Shown here piece after piece: positions 11,130 to 22,251 of a DNA stretch of 64,000 bases. The translations under genes and the position numbers were made by a program. This DNA comes from Chaetoceros tenuissimus (lineage: Eukaryota > Bacillariophyta > Thalassiosirophyceae > Chaetocerotales > Chaetocerotaceae). The first letter of the stretch is position 1. The number at the start of each line of letters is the position of its first letter. Below the pieces are notes generated by a model. The model ran no database searches. It had not been told where the DNA came from and saw nothing but the letters and a program-made list of their open reading frames with translations. Where the stretch lies: contig BLLK01000029.1 in assembly GCA_021927905.1 (NCBI GenBank), forward strand, positions 496,001 to 560,000. Direction: 5' to 3'.

Positions 11130-14100
11130 ATGGGTGGGAAAGAAGATGATATGAAAAATAGTGAACAAACTGTTGAAGAGAACAATGACATTGAAAGACC
11201 AGGAGCATTACCAGCAGATGAAATACATGATAATGCCTTCAGTTCTGAATCAATGCCTGTTGTAGATGGGGCTCACAGTATGATAGTAGAATCTGAACAA
11301 AAATCTCAAGGCTTGAATTCAACCAATGACTGTGTGGAAGACCAACTCAGCACAACCTCTGAACCCAATGATTCTTCTCGAAATGGCGTGGATGCAGAAA
11401 TAGAAAATACGAACACTAAGAGTGATCATAGTTTTGATATGAATGAAAGATCCTCGAATGAAAATTCAACTGAGGAATTAATAGAGTCAGTAGACAGCAA
11501 GAACGATAATGCTGCTAGAGTAGAATTACATGGAACAGAAGGAGCAGAAATGAATTGCGATTCAGACAAAGGACAAGAAAGCAGTGTTGATCTCAAGACA
11601 TCACAATCCGATGCAGAATATAGAGGTGCAAACAGAACGGTTCAATATATAAGCGATGAATGCGATAAAGCTGAAGAGAAAATTACATCAACATTTGCAA
11701 ATTCAAATGAGACAAGAACTGATGAAGGCGCTGCTATAAATGATGAAAAGGACAAAGCTACGATATCATCAGATACTGAGAATGATATAGGTAATGATGT
11801 CATTCCTGGGCCAACATGCGTTAATTTAGAATCAAGTTCTACTGAACAAATAGAGACATGTAGTCTTCATGGAGAAGAAAAACAATTTGATGCTGAAAAT
11901 ACGGAAGAATCACAACCAAAGGAAATATCAGTTGATCCAGATAAGGCGGTGATTAACGTGACAGGCAGCGACGCAAAAATACCTGCACTTCAACTTGATC
12001 AAAGTGCATCAACAAAAGGAGAAGATATAGAAAGCGGTCATGATGAGGAAAATGATATAATTGAAAGAAATGGTCAGGAAGCAAGGACAGATATTACCTA
12101 TTCAGTATCATCACCAGGTGAACAGGTCGAAAAAGAACTTACAAAGTTAGAGACCAATTTGAAAAATAGCGAAATTTCAAGCAGACTACAAAGGTGGGCT
12201 GGAAAGGCAGTTAAAGCTGGAAAGGATTTGGCTAGGGAAAAGAAGATGAAGCCCGACGTTGAAGTCAAAAGTGAAATCTCACGCTTCTGCGGACTTTTTA
12301 TGCAACTTTCATCTGGTAGATGTATCCCACTTGATGACTCAATTAATACAGAATCTGAAGACAAACATCGGAGGATCCCTTTTAGAAAAAGAAACAATCC
12401 AAAAATATTGAGTACATCTGTGCTAGTAATCAGGAAGTCAATTGAAGAACCATGTCCATCGAAAGGATACCGATACCAGTGGTATCGTTCAAAGTTTCCC
12501 GAAAGTGAATTTGATCATGGGACATTAAATGATCAGGATCATTGGTTAAAGATTACAGGTGCTAATATGGTGATGTTTCAACCAACTGTTCTTGAAATTG
12601 GTTTCAAAGTAAAATGCGTTGTCCAAGCCGAAGAACAAGATTTCAATGGTATTGATACTGTGACATTAGTAACTCCCAGTATGATTGAAAGTGATCAAGT
12701 TTTGTTTGATGCTGCGTTGAAAACTTTCAAACCTACGCAAGATAATAAATTTGTTTGTGTTTCATCTTTTGATAATTTTGTGGAAGTCGGAACTCAAACA
12801 AACAGAAAGATCAAGATAGATCTTCATACTTTTCGAAATGAAGAGAAGGAGGGCTATCGGAGTTTCTTAATGAAACTTTACTCCGCAGAAGTAAGTTGCA
12901 AATCGTACAATCTCTATATATTTTACAGCCACTTCAATCCTAACATTCTTGTAGGAACTTTTATTCGAGGAAGATGCCGACATTACAAAAGTAAACGTCG
13001 TACTTTTTGCTGACAAAGCGAAAGATTTTTGGTTGGAATGGCAGAGTAATGGGATGAATAGAAGGTTGAAAATTCAAGCGCCAAGCCGTATTAGTAGAGA
13101 GTCGTTCCTTCTAGCAATGGGCATAGCATCATTTGATGGTAAACATTCCGAGCTCAATACGAAGGCAGCTTTATTCAAACAAAGTCCAGAGATCAAGGAG
13201 GAACAAGGACAAAGATGTAATGAGGATGATTCTGTCCAAAATTTTGAAGAACTAGAAGAAATTTCTGGAGGCAATTCCATGGATGAGCCGATTATTGATG
13301 AAGAAGGTAGACATCAAACTACTACTCCACCGATAAATAACAACTTGTCTGCAGGAATAAACGAAACTCCAAATTCTGCATGGACAAGAGTAGAAACAGA
13401 GCTTTACGAAGATATTCTACAGCTCCAAAACAAGCTTGATGGAAAGAATAAAGATGTTTCAGATTTGAAAGATGAGGTTTTGAAGTTACATAATGAGCTC
13501 GAAACTGAACGTAAATTTCACTCGGAAACAAAAAAAGATTTACTCATTTCAAAAAAACGCATCGAAACACTGCAGTCAGACTTGCGTCGATCAAAAGAAG
13601 ACCAGAGTAAACACCTAGCAACTTATGAGAAACAGAAGCAAAAACATAGGGAAGAAATACTTGATTTCGAAAAAAGTGTGAAAGCCCTTGCAAATGAGAA
13701 GGCAGTACTGAAAGCAGCTGTAGAAGCAAGGTAAGCACAGACCTTCGGCGACATATGATGAGCTGACTTTTCGCAATTTTTATAACAAAGGATAGATTTG
13801 TCTCAACAATGTTTTATATTTTCTGAAAAGAACGGCCAAATTGACGAAAATGGAAGAATTGAAGTTAGAAGTAAATTCACTAAAGGTTGAACTTTCGGAA
13901 CGAGATGATGTCTTGGCGCAAACCAAAGTCACAGCCCAAAAGACAACTGACTTCGAAAAACTCATAGGCGAGCTACAAAATTGCAAAATATCACAGAAAA
14001 ATGAAATCCTTAGATTAAAGGAAGAGCTTCAAGCAGCACAGAAAGAACGTGACGACCAAAAATCATCTATTGCAGATTTGACCGCATCTCTTAACAATTC

Positions 14101-14518
14101 GCGGAATCAAATCCAAAAGTGTAAAGCAGACCGCAATAAATGGAAACAAAAGGCAGAGAGCCTCTCCAAAGAAATGAGCAAAATTTGTAGAAATTCAAAT
14201 GAATCTAGTAATGACCTTGACAATTTGCATGCTGAAATCAGTAGTCTCCGAAAGGAGGTCTCCCTTCTAAAACTACAGAAAAAGCAGGCTGAAGATGACC
14301 TCGAAGAGAGTGTCTTGGCACATACCCGTTATGTTGAAGCACATATTCGATCTGACGGAGATGCAATACGCGCTTACCAAAAAGTGGACGAACTAGAAAG
14401 AGTCCTTCAAAATCTTACAGAGTATGTTGATGCAAAAGAGACCCAACTTTTGTCAATTCAAGAAGTAAATAGAGCACTGACCGAAGAACTTCAAAACAAA
14501 AAACATCATGATGTTTAA
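11130..14518 (+). CDS. Large acidic and coiled-coil protein, function unknown
   Basis: Three exons (11130-12890, 12955-13730, 13831-14518) give 1,074 aa. Both introns have GT..AG ends, and joining keeps frame (for example SAE|ELLFEED). The first 330 residues are acidic, low-complexity and rich in Glu, Asp, Ser and Asn. Residues about 345-660 look globular, with a compact hydrophobic pattern (RFCGLFMQLSSGRCIP, YRYQWYRSKF, then ELLFEEDADITKV, VVLFADKAKDFWLEWQ). I could not assign this region. From about aa 745 to the end there is a long heptad-rich coiled coil. A scaffold or vesicle-tethering role would suit this layout, but that is only inference. Confidence 0.8.
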
Positions 14519-14599
14519 AGCTACTAATTATAACTTTTGATTATTCTCGGTAAACAAGAAATGGCAATTCATTGTAGATCGACTCGCAAGCAGCAGCAA

Positions 14600-15862
14600 T
14601 TACTTATCTTCATCACCATCTTTTTTCTTGTCATCACCCTTGTCATCCTCACTTGATTTCTCTAATTCTTTTATAGCTTCTTTAATTGACGGATCGTTTG
14701 GATCTACCCCAGGCAATGAGCCCAGCAATTGATTCACAAACTGCGGGTCTTGAAACTCAGAAGAATTTTCTCCCGTTCCGTCTGCCATAGACATTGCGAG
14801 AGCCATTTGCATAGCTGCATCGTCGTCGCCATCATCATCCTCTTCCATCATGGCTGTGTCAGTTGGTGCTTCAGCCTCGGTGGAAGTCTCTGGTTGAGAA
14901 GCTTCTGCCATACTCATTCGTAAAGCCATTGCAAGTTCAGGATCAAGGTCAGGATCTACATCAATCTCTCCCCCTTGGGCCTCAGTATCTGCCATGTTGA
15001 CATCATCTCCACCTGTGTTACCATTGTTTTGGTTACCTTCTGCAGCAGCATCACCAGAAGATTCATTATTTTCTCTAGCAATTCTTTCTTGCCGTGCCCT
15101 TTCTTCTTCCATACTAATACGAAGTACCATTGCAAGTTCAGGGTCGAGATTTGGATCAACACCACCATAGTCAGCAAAATCATTGCCTGCAGCTCCACCA
15201 TCAACCCCTGCTCCAGCGATACCCATGCCAGCTCCTCCACCACCATCACCGCCGTGGATTACAGGCGATCCAATCAAGACATCACTTGGTAGAGTTCCGG
15301 CTGGAATTGTAACAAGATGACAAGTCTTTTCTTCGCTGTTTCCATTGGCTGCATTAACAAGTTCGGTGAGTTTTTCTTCATTTTCACCTAATTCTCCCAT
15401 AGCAACAACATCAATCTTAACGTTGTTCTTTTTCAAGGTCTTTCCTGCTTTGACAAGTAGTTTCTTATCGACATGTGACAATGGACTTCCAACGAATATA
15501 ACAATTCTTTGTTGCCCGTTCTTGTTCCTTCTATGTTTCAATGCTAAAGATGCTACCTGGACACTTGCAGGAACATCAACACCACTGTCCAATCCTCCCT
15601 CTCCTCGAATAGGAATACCGTGTAATGCCCCAAGAAGCTTTCCAACATCGTCAGTCGGGGATACAAGAAGCTCTACACCAGAAGTAAAGCAACCTCCATT
15701 CATTGCTATGATACCGACAGTCGATTCTGGATTTGACTGTGTTTTGTGTGATACTAGAAGATTCGCTGCATCCTGCTGAGCAGCTAATCTTGATGGCAAA
15801 TAGTCTCCATTACGCATATATTGACTATTGTCAAGAAGGATCATACATGATTCAAGTGGCAT
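14600..15862 (-). CDS. RPN10: 26S proteasome ubiquitin receptor RPN10 (PSMD4)
   Basis: RPN10 captures polyubiquitinated substrates at the proteasome base-lid junction. The intronless 420-aa frame begins with the von Willebrand A domain (aa 1-190: MILLDNSQYMRNGDY, the phrase STVGIIAMNGG, then RIVIFVGSP). Three ubiquitin-interacting motifs follow: aa 236-258 (DPELAMVLRISMEEERA), aa 303-322 (DPELAMALRMSMAEA) and aa 346-361 (AAMQMALAMSMAD). Gly-rich and acidic linkers separate them. The C-terminus is charged (EDDKGDDKKKDGDED). Yeast RPN10 has one UIM and human PSMD4 two, so three is on the high side. Confidence 0.95.
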   Translation of the reverse strand: MPLESCMILLDNSQYMRNGDYLPSRLAAQQDAANLLVSHKTQSNPESTVGIIAMNGGCFTSGVELLVSPTDDVGKLLGALHGIPIRGEGGLDSGVDVPASVQVASLALKHRRNKNGQQRIVIFVGSPLSHVDKKLLVKAGKTLKKNNVKIDVVAMGELGENEEKLTELVNAANGNSEEKTCHLVTIPAGTLPSDVLIGSPVIHGGDGGGGAGMGIAGAGVDGGAAGNDFADYGGVDPNLDPELAMVLRISMEEERARQERIARENNESSGDAAAEGNQNNGNTGGDDVNMADTEAQGGEIDVDPDLDPELAMALRMSMAEASQPETSTEAEAPTDTAMMEEDDDGDDDAAMQMALAMSMADGTGENSSEFQDPQFVNQLLGSLPGVDPNDPSIKEAIKELEKSSEDDKGDDKKKDGDEDK

Positions 15863-16111
15863 GGCTGAAATACGTTCTTATAGATGTAATTCGTAGTTAT
15901 GTTAAGAGGATTTTTACTAGAGAGGAGAGAGCGTAAACAAAAATAGAAGCGATCAAAAGAAAGCGAACGAACCAAAAAGAAAGAGACTAGCCACAATATT
16001 TTGCTAGCTATCCAAATGTCAGTGTTTCTTTTAGTACGCTACAATAGTATGTACGTACTATGTAAGCAGGGAAAGAGTTTTGAGTTTGATCCAAGGATCC
16101 TTCATCATTTT

Positions 16112-17413
16112 TTACTTTATTCTATCAGATGATGACATTCTTGATACGATATCATTAATTGCAATTGCAGCTTGACGTTGTGCATTCTCAATTTCTAGCT
16201 GGGATGAGGCTTCTATTTTCGCACTTTCCTCTTTCCTCCGAATATTGGCACTTGCTGCAACCGCATTTACTGCTGCCAGCGCCCCTTCTCGTTCTTCCAT
16301 TAGTGTTCTTTTCAGATTAGAAATCTTAGCAGTACATTCCTTCTTTTCATATTTAAGATCCTCAATATCTCCTAAAAGTTCGTCATGCATATTTTCGAGG
16401 TGCTTCAATTGTAATTCATAATACCACATTGATCCATTTTCTTCTTCAAGTTGATGCTGAAGTAGCGATACAGTATCTTGCTGAATCATGTATTTATTTT
16501 CTAGTTCTTCATGTTCTTCTTGAAGATGTTTTAATTTGCTTTCATAATCGATAGTCTCCAATTCTAAGTCAACGAGCCTGTTGTTACACTTATTCTTTTC
16601 ATTTTCTTCCTCATCTCTCGCCTTTTTAAAAGATAGCTGCAAATCTTCAAGGTCTGCATTTTTTCTCTTGAGCGAATCGATAATGTCCCACGCATTTTCT
16701 AAAGCACTTTGTACATCATCCTCAGCGTTGATCATGGAATCTAACCTACTTTGCAAAGATACCTTTTCATCTTTTAATTTCTGTATTTCAGCCCTTAATT
16801 TTTCATTGCTTTTCTGTGACATTTGATAATTTTCTCCCATTTCTCTATTAATAAACAATGCTTCTTCTAAGTCTGAATGTATTTGGCTTTGAACATACGT
16901 ATTATCCACATGAACTTGATAAACTGAAAGTGATGCAAGAATAAGAATCGAAAAAATGATGGTACGGAAGCAGTAGTAGACATAGCATGGGGATTTGAGC
17001 TCTCCTTTGAAATCCCTTTCATCACTTTCTATTTCAACATGAGCCGATGGATTTCCTTTATTACTCCTATTGTCATTCATATCCGAATCTAAGCTCGTAA
17101 CTTTTGTATGTTTTTGTACATTTGACATTGGATACTGAGGAACAGACAAGTCATCTGTGGCAGATTTTTGAGACTGTATCTCGTTTTCTATGCGGATAGG
17201 AAGTATATTATTTCTATTTTCAGTATTTTTCCCTTCCCTTGATATTCTTCTTCTAGGGGATTTTTTCATACCATTATCCGTTGCAGTCTTTTTTTTCGAC
17301 GATGCATTGTTCTTTTCATCAGCATTGTCTCTTTTCTTTCGATTTTTCCTATCATTTTCATCTATTTCTTTACTATCCCTTTTTCTCTTTCCAACCATCT
17401 TGTCCCCTCTCAT
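16112..17413 (-). CDS. Single-pass membrane protein with long coiled coil, unknown
   Basis: The intronless 433-aa frame has a highly basic, lysine-rich N-terminus (about 150 aa with several nuclear-signal-like clusters). One hydrophobic segment, FRTIIFSILILASLSVYQV (about aa 148-166), follows. About 240 residues of heptad-rich coiled coil come next. The layout resembles inner-nuclear-membrane or Golgi tether proteins, but no family signature is visible. A MITE lies 33 bp upstream of its start codon and so sits in its promoter or 5' UTR. Confidence 0.7.
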   Translation of the reverse strand: MRGDKMVGKRKRDSKEIDENDRKNRKKRDNADEKNNASSKKKTATDNGMKKSPRRRISREGKNTENRNNILPIRIENEIQSQKSATDDLSVPQYPMSNVQKHTKVTSLDSDMNDNRSNKGNPSAHVEIESDERDFKGELKSPCYVYYCFRTIIFSILILASLSVYQVHVDNTYVQSQIHSDLEEALFINREMGENYQMSQKSNEKLRAEIQKLKDEKVSLQSRLDSMINAEDDVQSALENAWDIIDSLKRKNADLEDLQLSFKKARDEEENEKNKCNNRLVDLELETIDYESKLKHLQEEHEELENKYMIQQDTVSLLQHQLEEENGSMWYYELQLKHLENMHDELLGDIEDLKYEKKECTAKISNLKRTLMEEREGALAAVNAVAASANIRRKEESAKIEASSQLEIENAQRQAAIAINDIVSRMSSSDRIK

Positions 17414-17445
17414 ATATTATGTATGTAGATAGTCTTGTCATAAGA

Positions 17446-17675
17446 GGTGGAGGTAGCCACTCCGGTTCACTGGGGAGAATTTTTCTTAAAAACGGGGAAT
17501 CCCCGTGGAGGGGAAAAAGGGGTAGGAAAAAGGCATGATTCTCATTGATTTTCGGTGAAAATCCCTAGGAAAATCGAATATTTTGGCTAATTTTCGCTGA
17601 TTTTGGCCCTTTATTTTTTTCAAAAAACGGGGATTCCCCGCCGTTCCCCGGTGAACCGGAGTGGCTAGGTGGAGG
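17446..17675. mobile_element. hAT-type MITE with 8-bp target duplication
   Basis: The element at 17454-17667 (214 bp) has 23-bp terminal inverted repeats starting TAGCCACTCCGGTTCAC, with one T/C difference. GGTGGAGG flanks it on both sides (17446-17453 and 17668-17675), an 8-bp target-site duplication typical of hAT transposons. Inside each end is a short CGGGGAATCCCCG-like palindrome. There is no coding capacity, so it is a non-autonomous copy. The nearly matched ends suggest a fairly recent insertion. It lies between the divergent starts of the coiled-coil membrane gene and UROD. Confidence 0.88.
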
Positions 17676-17931
17676 GATAGAGATCTTCAATCACGGAATG
17701 GTATTGGATAAGGAGGTAAATCAGACGGATAAAAACACGTGAATGTGCTAGTTACCTAGCTTCTTAAAAGACATATTACAACCTTGGTTGCAATCAACAC
17801 CCCTAGCCGTTGCTTGGGGGAAGTTGAAGTTGATCAAGATGCGTGTGTTCCTCCACTGGGAACACAACAACGAGGAGCAGAAGAAAAGAAAACATCAAGT
17901 TCTCTCACATTTTTAATTGAAATATCTCAAC

Positions 17932-19146
17932 ATGAAGCTCTCATCGGCACTGATCCCTGCACTTTTCTTCTCTGTTGCGCAAGCATTTTCTCCATCGTCT
18001 AATGTGCGTGCGTCAAATTCTGCAATTTTCAGCACTGCAGCTGAAGCATCAACTGAAAGTGTTGCGACTTCATCTCCTGGAGACAGAGATATCCTTGTAC
18101 GTGCTGCAAGAGGAGAGGAAGTTGAGCGCACTCCTGTATGGTTGATGCGTCAAGCAGGAAGATATATGGCGGCTTTTCGCGAATACTCAACTAAATATCC
18201 TTTCCGTGAGCGTTCCGAAACTCCTTCCATGGCAACAGAACTCTCTCTTCAATGTCATCGCGCATATGGCATGGATGGAATCATTATGTTCAGTGATATC
18301 TTGACACCTCTACCAACCCTAGGAATTGATTTCGACGTAGTAAGAGGAAAGGGACCACAGATTTACACTGAAGTAAGAACTGAGGAAGATGTGGCAAAAA
18401 TGGCGGATCCAAATACCATTGACTTCGACGAAAAACTCCCATTTATTAAGGAAATCTTGAACACACTCTCAAAGGAAGCAGAAGAAGCAAATACATCTTT
18501 GATTGGATTCGTGGGAGCTCCATTTACACTTGCTGCTTATACCATTGAAGGAAAATCCTCTAAAGACTGTCTAACCACCAAGAAGATGATGATGGCTGAT
18601 GAAACTGGAGACAACAAGGCAATGTCTCAATTTATTGATAAACTCGCAGTAATGATTGGAAACTATGGCTGCCATCAAATTGAATGTGGAGCTCAAGTAA
18701 TCCAAGTATTTGAATCGTGGGCTCATCAATTGAGTCCAAAGGGATTTGAACAATTTGCAAAACCGGCTGCACAAAAAGCAATCAAGATAATGAAAGAGAA
18801 ATACCCAGATGTTCCTGTAATTTACTTCGCTAACGGAGGATCCTCATTTTTGGAGTTGCAAAGAGATATGGGGTGTGATATGATTGCTGTAGACTGGGCT
18901 GTAGATATGGCAGAAGCAAGAGACATTCTTGGACCTGATGTTGCAATCAGTGGAAACTTGGACCCAACCATCTTATTTGGCACAAAAGAACAAATTGAAC
19001 AGGCAGTTAGAGACTGTATTGATAAGGCTGGTGGACCAGGAAAGCATTTGCTAAACCTTGGACATGGTGTAATGCAAGGCACACCAGAGGAGGCTGTTGG
19101 TTGGCTAGTCGATGAGTGCAAACGTTACAAGGGAAAAGACGCTTGA
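17932..19146 (+). CDS. UROD: Uroporphyrinogen decarboxylase, plastid-targeted
   Basis: UROD converts uroporphyrinogen III to coproporphyrinogen III in haem and chlorophyll synthesis. The intronless 404-aa frame starts at ATG 17932. Its signal peptide (MKLSSALIPALFFSVAQA) is followed by FSPSS, close to the diatom plastid motif. Family landmarks are RTPVWLMRQAGRYMAAFREY (about aa 65, substrate pocket), MFSDILTPLPTLGIDF with its catalytic Asp, then GFVGAPFTLAAYTIEG and the final HLLNLGHGVMQGTPEE. The domain is full length. Confidence 0.95.
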   Translation: MKLSSALIPALFFSVAQAFSPSSNVRASNSAIFSTAAEASTESVATSSPGDRDILVRAARGEEVERTPVWLMRQAGRYMAAFREYSTKYPFRERSETPSMATELSLQCHRAYGMDGIIMFSDILTPLPTLGIDFDVVRGKGPQIYTEVRTEEDVAKMADPNTIDFDEKLPFIKEILNTLSKEAEEANTSLIGFVGAPFTLAAYTIEGKSSKDCLTTKKMMMADETGDNKAMSQFIDKLAVMIGNYGCHQIECGAQVIQVFESWAHQLSPKGFEQFAKPAAQKAIKIMKEKYPDVPVIYFANGGSSFLELQRDMGCDMIAVDWAVDMAEARDILGPDVAISGNLDPTILFGTKEQIEQAVRDCIDKAGGPGKHLLNLGHGVMQGTPEEAVGWLVDECKRYKGKDA

Positions 19147-19319
19147 AAATTGGAAGATAAAATGTATTAGTAACATCACATTTTTTGAAATGAATCACTT
19201 TCTTAATTGGAGCTCAAACACAATTTGCAAATAAATGGCTGTTCTTATGAAGAACAATCAGAATATTTTAAACAGACATTGTGAGCATCACTCTTATTAT
19301 ATACTTCTAATTTATTTTG

Positions 19320-20354
19320 TCATATTACATCTATTCTAATTTCTGACGTTCTTTTTCGACTGCCTTTTGTTTCCCTATATTCCAAATCATTTGAATTCTT
19401 TTGATCATGTCCATATTCATTCAAAAACTTTAGAGGTATACTTGAAAGGTAGTACACTGGAAAGTCAGAAGATAAAATGTTTTCAAGACCCCTACCAAAA
19501 CCTATCGGTTGGAATGTACCATCATCTAGCTTTTTGTATTTCAATATCAAAGGAACTCCAGTTTTTATTTTCATTGCCTCAAGACGCTTCAAAGCCTTTT
19601 CTGATTTTTCCACATTGCAAATGATACCAATCAGTGCTCTTAATGAGTTTGCATGAGCGACAACTAATCCTGTAGGATTAGAGTTATCTGATGATTCAAG
19701 GATAGGATGCAGTGTATCATGAAGAAATGGTTTGATCCGTTGTTTCGCGACCATTTCTAAGCTTTCACCTTTCGGTACATTTTCATGACCACCACAAAAG
19801 TTTGCAAAAGATTTCACCTCTTTTATGCGTCTTGGATCATTGTCATCTAATAATGGAGGTATTTCTGTCCAACTTCTGCGCCATCTTATTACTTGGTCAT
19901 AGTCATGTCCATATATACCATCTTCCACATCCGACTTGACGAATCCTTGCAAAGATCCATAATGTCGTTCATTTAATCTATAATCCTCGATATATTTGTG
20001 TTGTTTATCAGAATAATAAGCCCAACAACAATAATGAGAAGTTTCTCGTGCTCGCTGTAATATACTCGTGAAGCAAGCATCAATTGCATACGGAAAACGA
20101 GTTGACAACTCCTCGGCAGTCTTTTTCGCCTCCATTACACCTATCGAACTTAAAGGTACATCACTCCAACCTGTGAAGGTTTCTCTGCAACCAGGAGCTT
20201 TCCCATTCCATATACTATCACCATGTCTTACCAGAAGCAAGGTATGTATGTTAGAATTGCGATTGTCACTCACTTGTTGAGGTGAAGAAAGTGCGGTTAC
20301 ATCTAACGATTTCAGTGCGAAGCCAGCCAATGCTATACCAACGAAACGCATCAT
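19320..20354 (-). CDS. Phosphoglycerate mutase, 2,3-BPG-dependent (GpmA-like) family
   Basis: The enzyme interconverts 3- and 2-phosphoglycerate through a phosphohistidine. The 344-aa frame uses ATG 20354; the frame runs further upstream but without another ATG. Motifs are LLVRHGDSIWN (catalytic His), then FTGWSDVPLSSIG, RLNERHYGSLQGF and the second histidine in GLVVAHANSLRALIG. A hydrophobic leader (FVGIALAGFALKSLDVTALSS) suggests entry into the secretory route, and so perhaps the plastid, though no clean ASAFAP motif is seen. The C-terminus extends about 40 aa past the usual fold and is basic. Confidence 0.88.
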   Translation of the reverse strand: MMRFVGIALAGFALKSLDVTALSSPQQVSDNRNSNIHTLLLVRHGDSIWNGKAPGCRETFTGWSDVPLSSIGVMEAKKTAEELSTRFPYAIDACFTSILQRARETSHYCCWAYYSDKQHKYIEDYRLNERHYGSLQGFVKSDVEDGIYGHDYDQVIRWRRSWTEIPPLLDDNDPRRIKEVKSFANFCGGHENVPKGESLEMVAKQRIKPFLHDTLHPILESSDNSNPTGLVVAHANSLRALIGIICNVEKSEKALKRLEAMKIKTGVPLILKYKKLDDGTFQPIGFGRGLENILSSDFPVYYLSSIPLKFLNEYGHDQKNSNDLEYRETKGSRKRTSEIRIDVI

Positions 20355-20695
20355 TTTTGAAGATTGCAAAGGAGAGAATAGAAGTATCACGCTTCTCCTA
20401 CAAAGAGCCGAAATAATAATAAATAATAATACACAAGATCGAGGGAGAAAAAGCCAATGCTGTCATTTCGGTACATACGTACGTACGTATGAGGGATTAG
20501 AAACCGAAAAGAAAAAAAGAAAGGAATGGGAAGGAGGGTACAGTTAACTCTGTCCACCACAAAAAAATCTTCGGTTCACTTCAACATCGCACACTCCAAT
20601 CATAAGCCAAGTATTACGTATCTTTTTGGATAGTATTAAACTTAGCAACCAAACATAACATACTGTTGAAACTTATCATTAAATTACAATCAAAT
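20355..20695. other. Divergent promoter region with TACG microsatellite
   Basis: A 341-bp gap between divergent starts of phosphoglycerate mutase and LeuB. It contains a short self-complementary TACG repeat (about 20472-20489) and an AATAATAAT stretch near 20412. Nothing else is recognised. Confidence 0.4.
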
Positions 20696-21985
20696 ATGAA
20701 ACTATCCATCGCTTCTTTGCTCGTTGCATCTGCATCTGCATTTGCTCCTTCTAATACCATGATGAGAAATACTGCATTGGATGCAGTTTCCAGAAAGGAT
20801 TCATATGATGTAACTCTTCTTCCTGGAGATGGAATTGGCCCTGAAATTACTGAGGCTACAAAGAAGGTTCTTCAGGCACTTTGTGAGAAATCTGGATTCG
20901 AAATGAATCTCAACGAGGCGCTTATTGGTGGAAGTGCAATTGATGCTAAGAATGATCCATTTCCAGAAGAATCTTTGAAGCAGTGTCTTGCATCTGACTC
21001 TGTTCTTCTTGCTTGTATCGGTGGATACAAGTGGGATAACAATCCTAGAGAGTTGAGACCAGAGACTGGTCTACTCAAAATGAGAAAAGAAATGGGTCTT
21101 TTCGCTAACTTGAGACCAGCTAAGGTTCTCCCTCAATTGATTGATGCATCTACCTTGAAGAGAGAAGTCGTTGAGGGTGTTGATGTTATGGTTGTTCGTG
21201 AGTTGACTGGAGATGTATACTTTGGAACTCCAAAGGGAATTGATGTTGTTGACGGTAAGTTCGATCTACAATACATTATTGATTGGAAAACATAGCAGTG
21301 CCTGATTCTAATATTCCAAACTTCTATAGGTGAGAGAGTTGGATACAATAACATGATTTATTCTGAAAGCGAAATCGAACGTATCGCACGCGTTGCTGGA
21401 GATGTAGCAAGTAAAAGAGGTGGAAAACTTTGCAGTGTTGACAAGGCAAATGTTTTGGATGTATCCCAGCTTTGGAGAGAGGTTGTAACTGATGTTATCT
21501 CGAAGGATTTTTCTGACGTAGAACTTAGCCATATGTATGTTGACAATGCAGCTATGCAGCTTATCAGATGGCCAAAGCAATTTGACACCATTGTATGCGG
21601 AAACATTTTCGGAGATATTTTGAGTGACGAAGCTTCTATGCTTGTTGGATCTCTTGGAATGCTTCCTTCTGCAAGTATTGGTGAGTCTGGACCAGGAGTT
21701 TTCGAACCATGCCATGGTTCCGCTCCAGATATCGCAGGAGAAAATAAGGCAAATCCTCTCGCAATGATTCTTTCAGCTGCAATGATGTTGAAATATGACT
21801 TGGATAGACCAGACGAGGCACAGCTTTTGGAAGACGCAGTAGAGGTAGTGTTGGATCAGGGACTTCGTACTGCTGATATCAAACAAGATGGTGATAACTG
21901 TGAGCTTGTTGGATGTGTCGAAATGGGAGAGGCAGTTGCTAAGCAAGTAGAGACTCTTGAATTGAAAAACACCATTGCTGCATAA
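20696..21985 (+). CDS. LEUB: 3-Isopropylmalate dehydrogenase (LeuB), plastid-targeted
   Basis: LeuB performs the oxidative decarboxylation step of leucine synthesis with NAD. Exons 20696-21254 and 21330-21985 give 404 aa; the 75-bp intron has GTAAGT..TAG ends. The leader [19 protein letters not shown] is a textbook diatom plastid signal with ASAFAP. Motifs are [12 protein letters not shown] (start of the fold), the substrate Arg region [18 protein letters not shown], then [14 protein letters not shown], the catalytic Asp stretch [15 protein letters not shown] and [18 protein letters not shown] in the NAD site. The enzyme is complete. Confidence 0.96.
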
Positions 21986-22251
21986 ATTTATAAAAACAAT
22001 TTCAAATGATCACTCCCATTGGTTAGAGGGCGACAGTGATAATTTATGTACCATTGATTCGCTCGAGGTATTGGTGCTCGTATGTCGTGCCCACCAACCA
22101 CTAGACCCATAAGGATCACCTTATGATCCAGTGCTTGGCCATAGTATCAATTAGGTATGAAATTATTTGGAAAAATATTTGCTATATGACAGTTAAATGG
22201 CGGGCATCTTAGATCCGATCCTCGAAGACAGTCTACACGCGTCACACAAAC

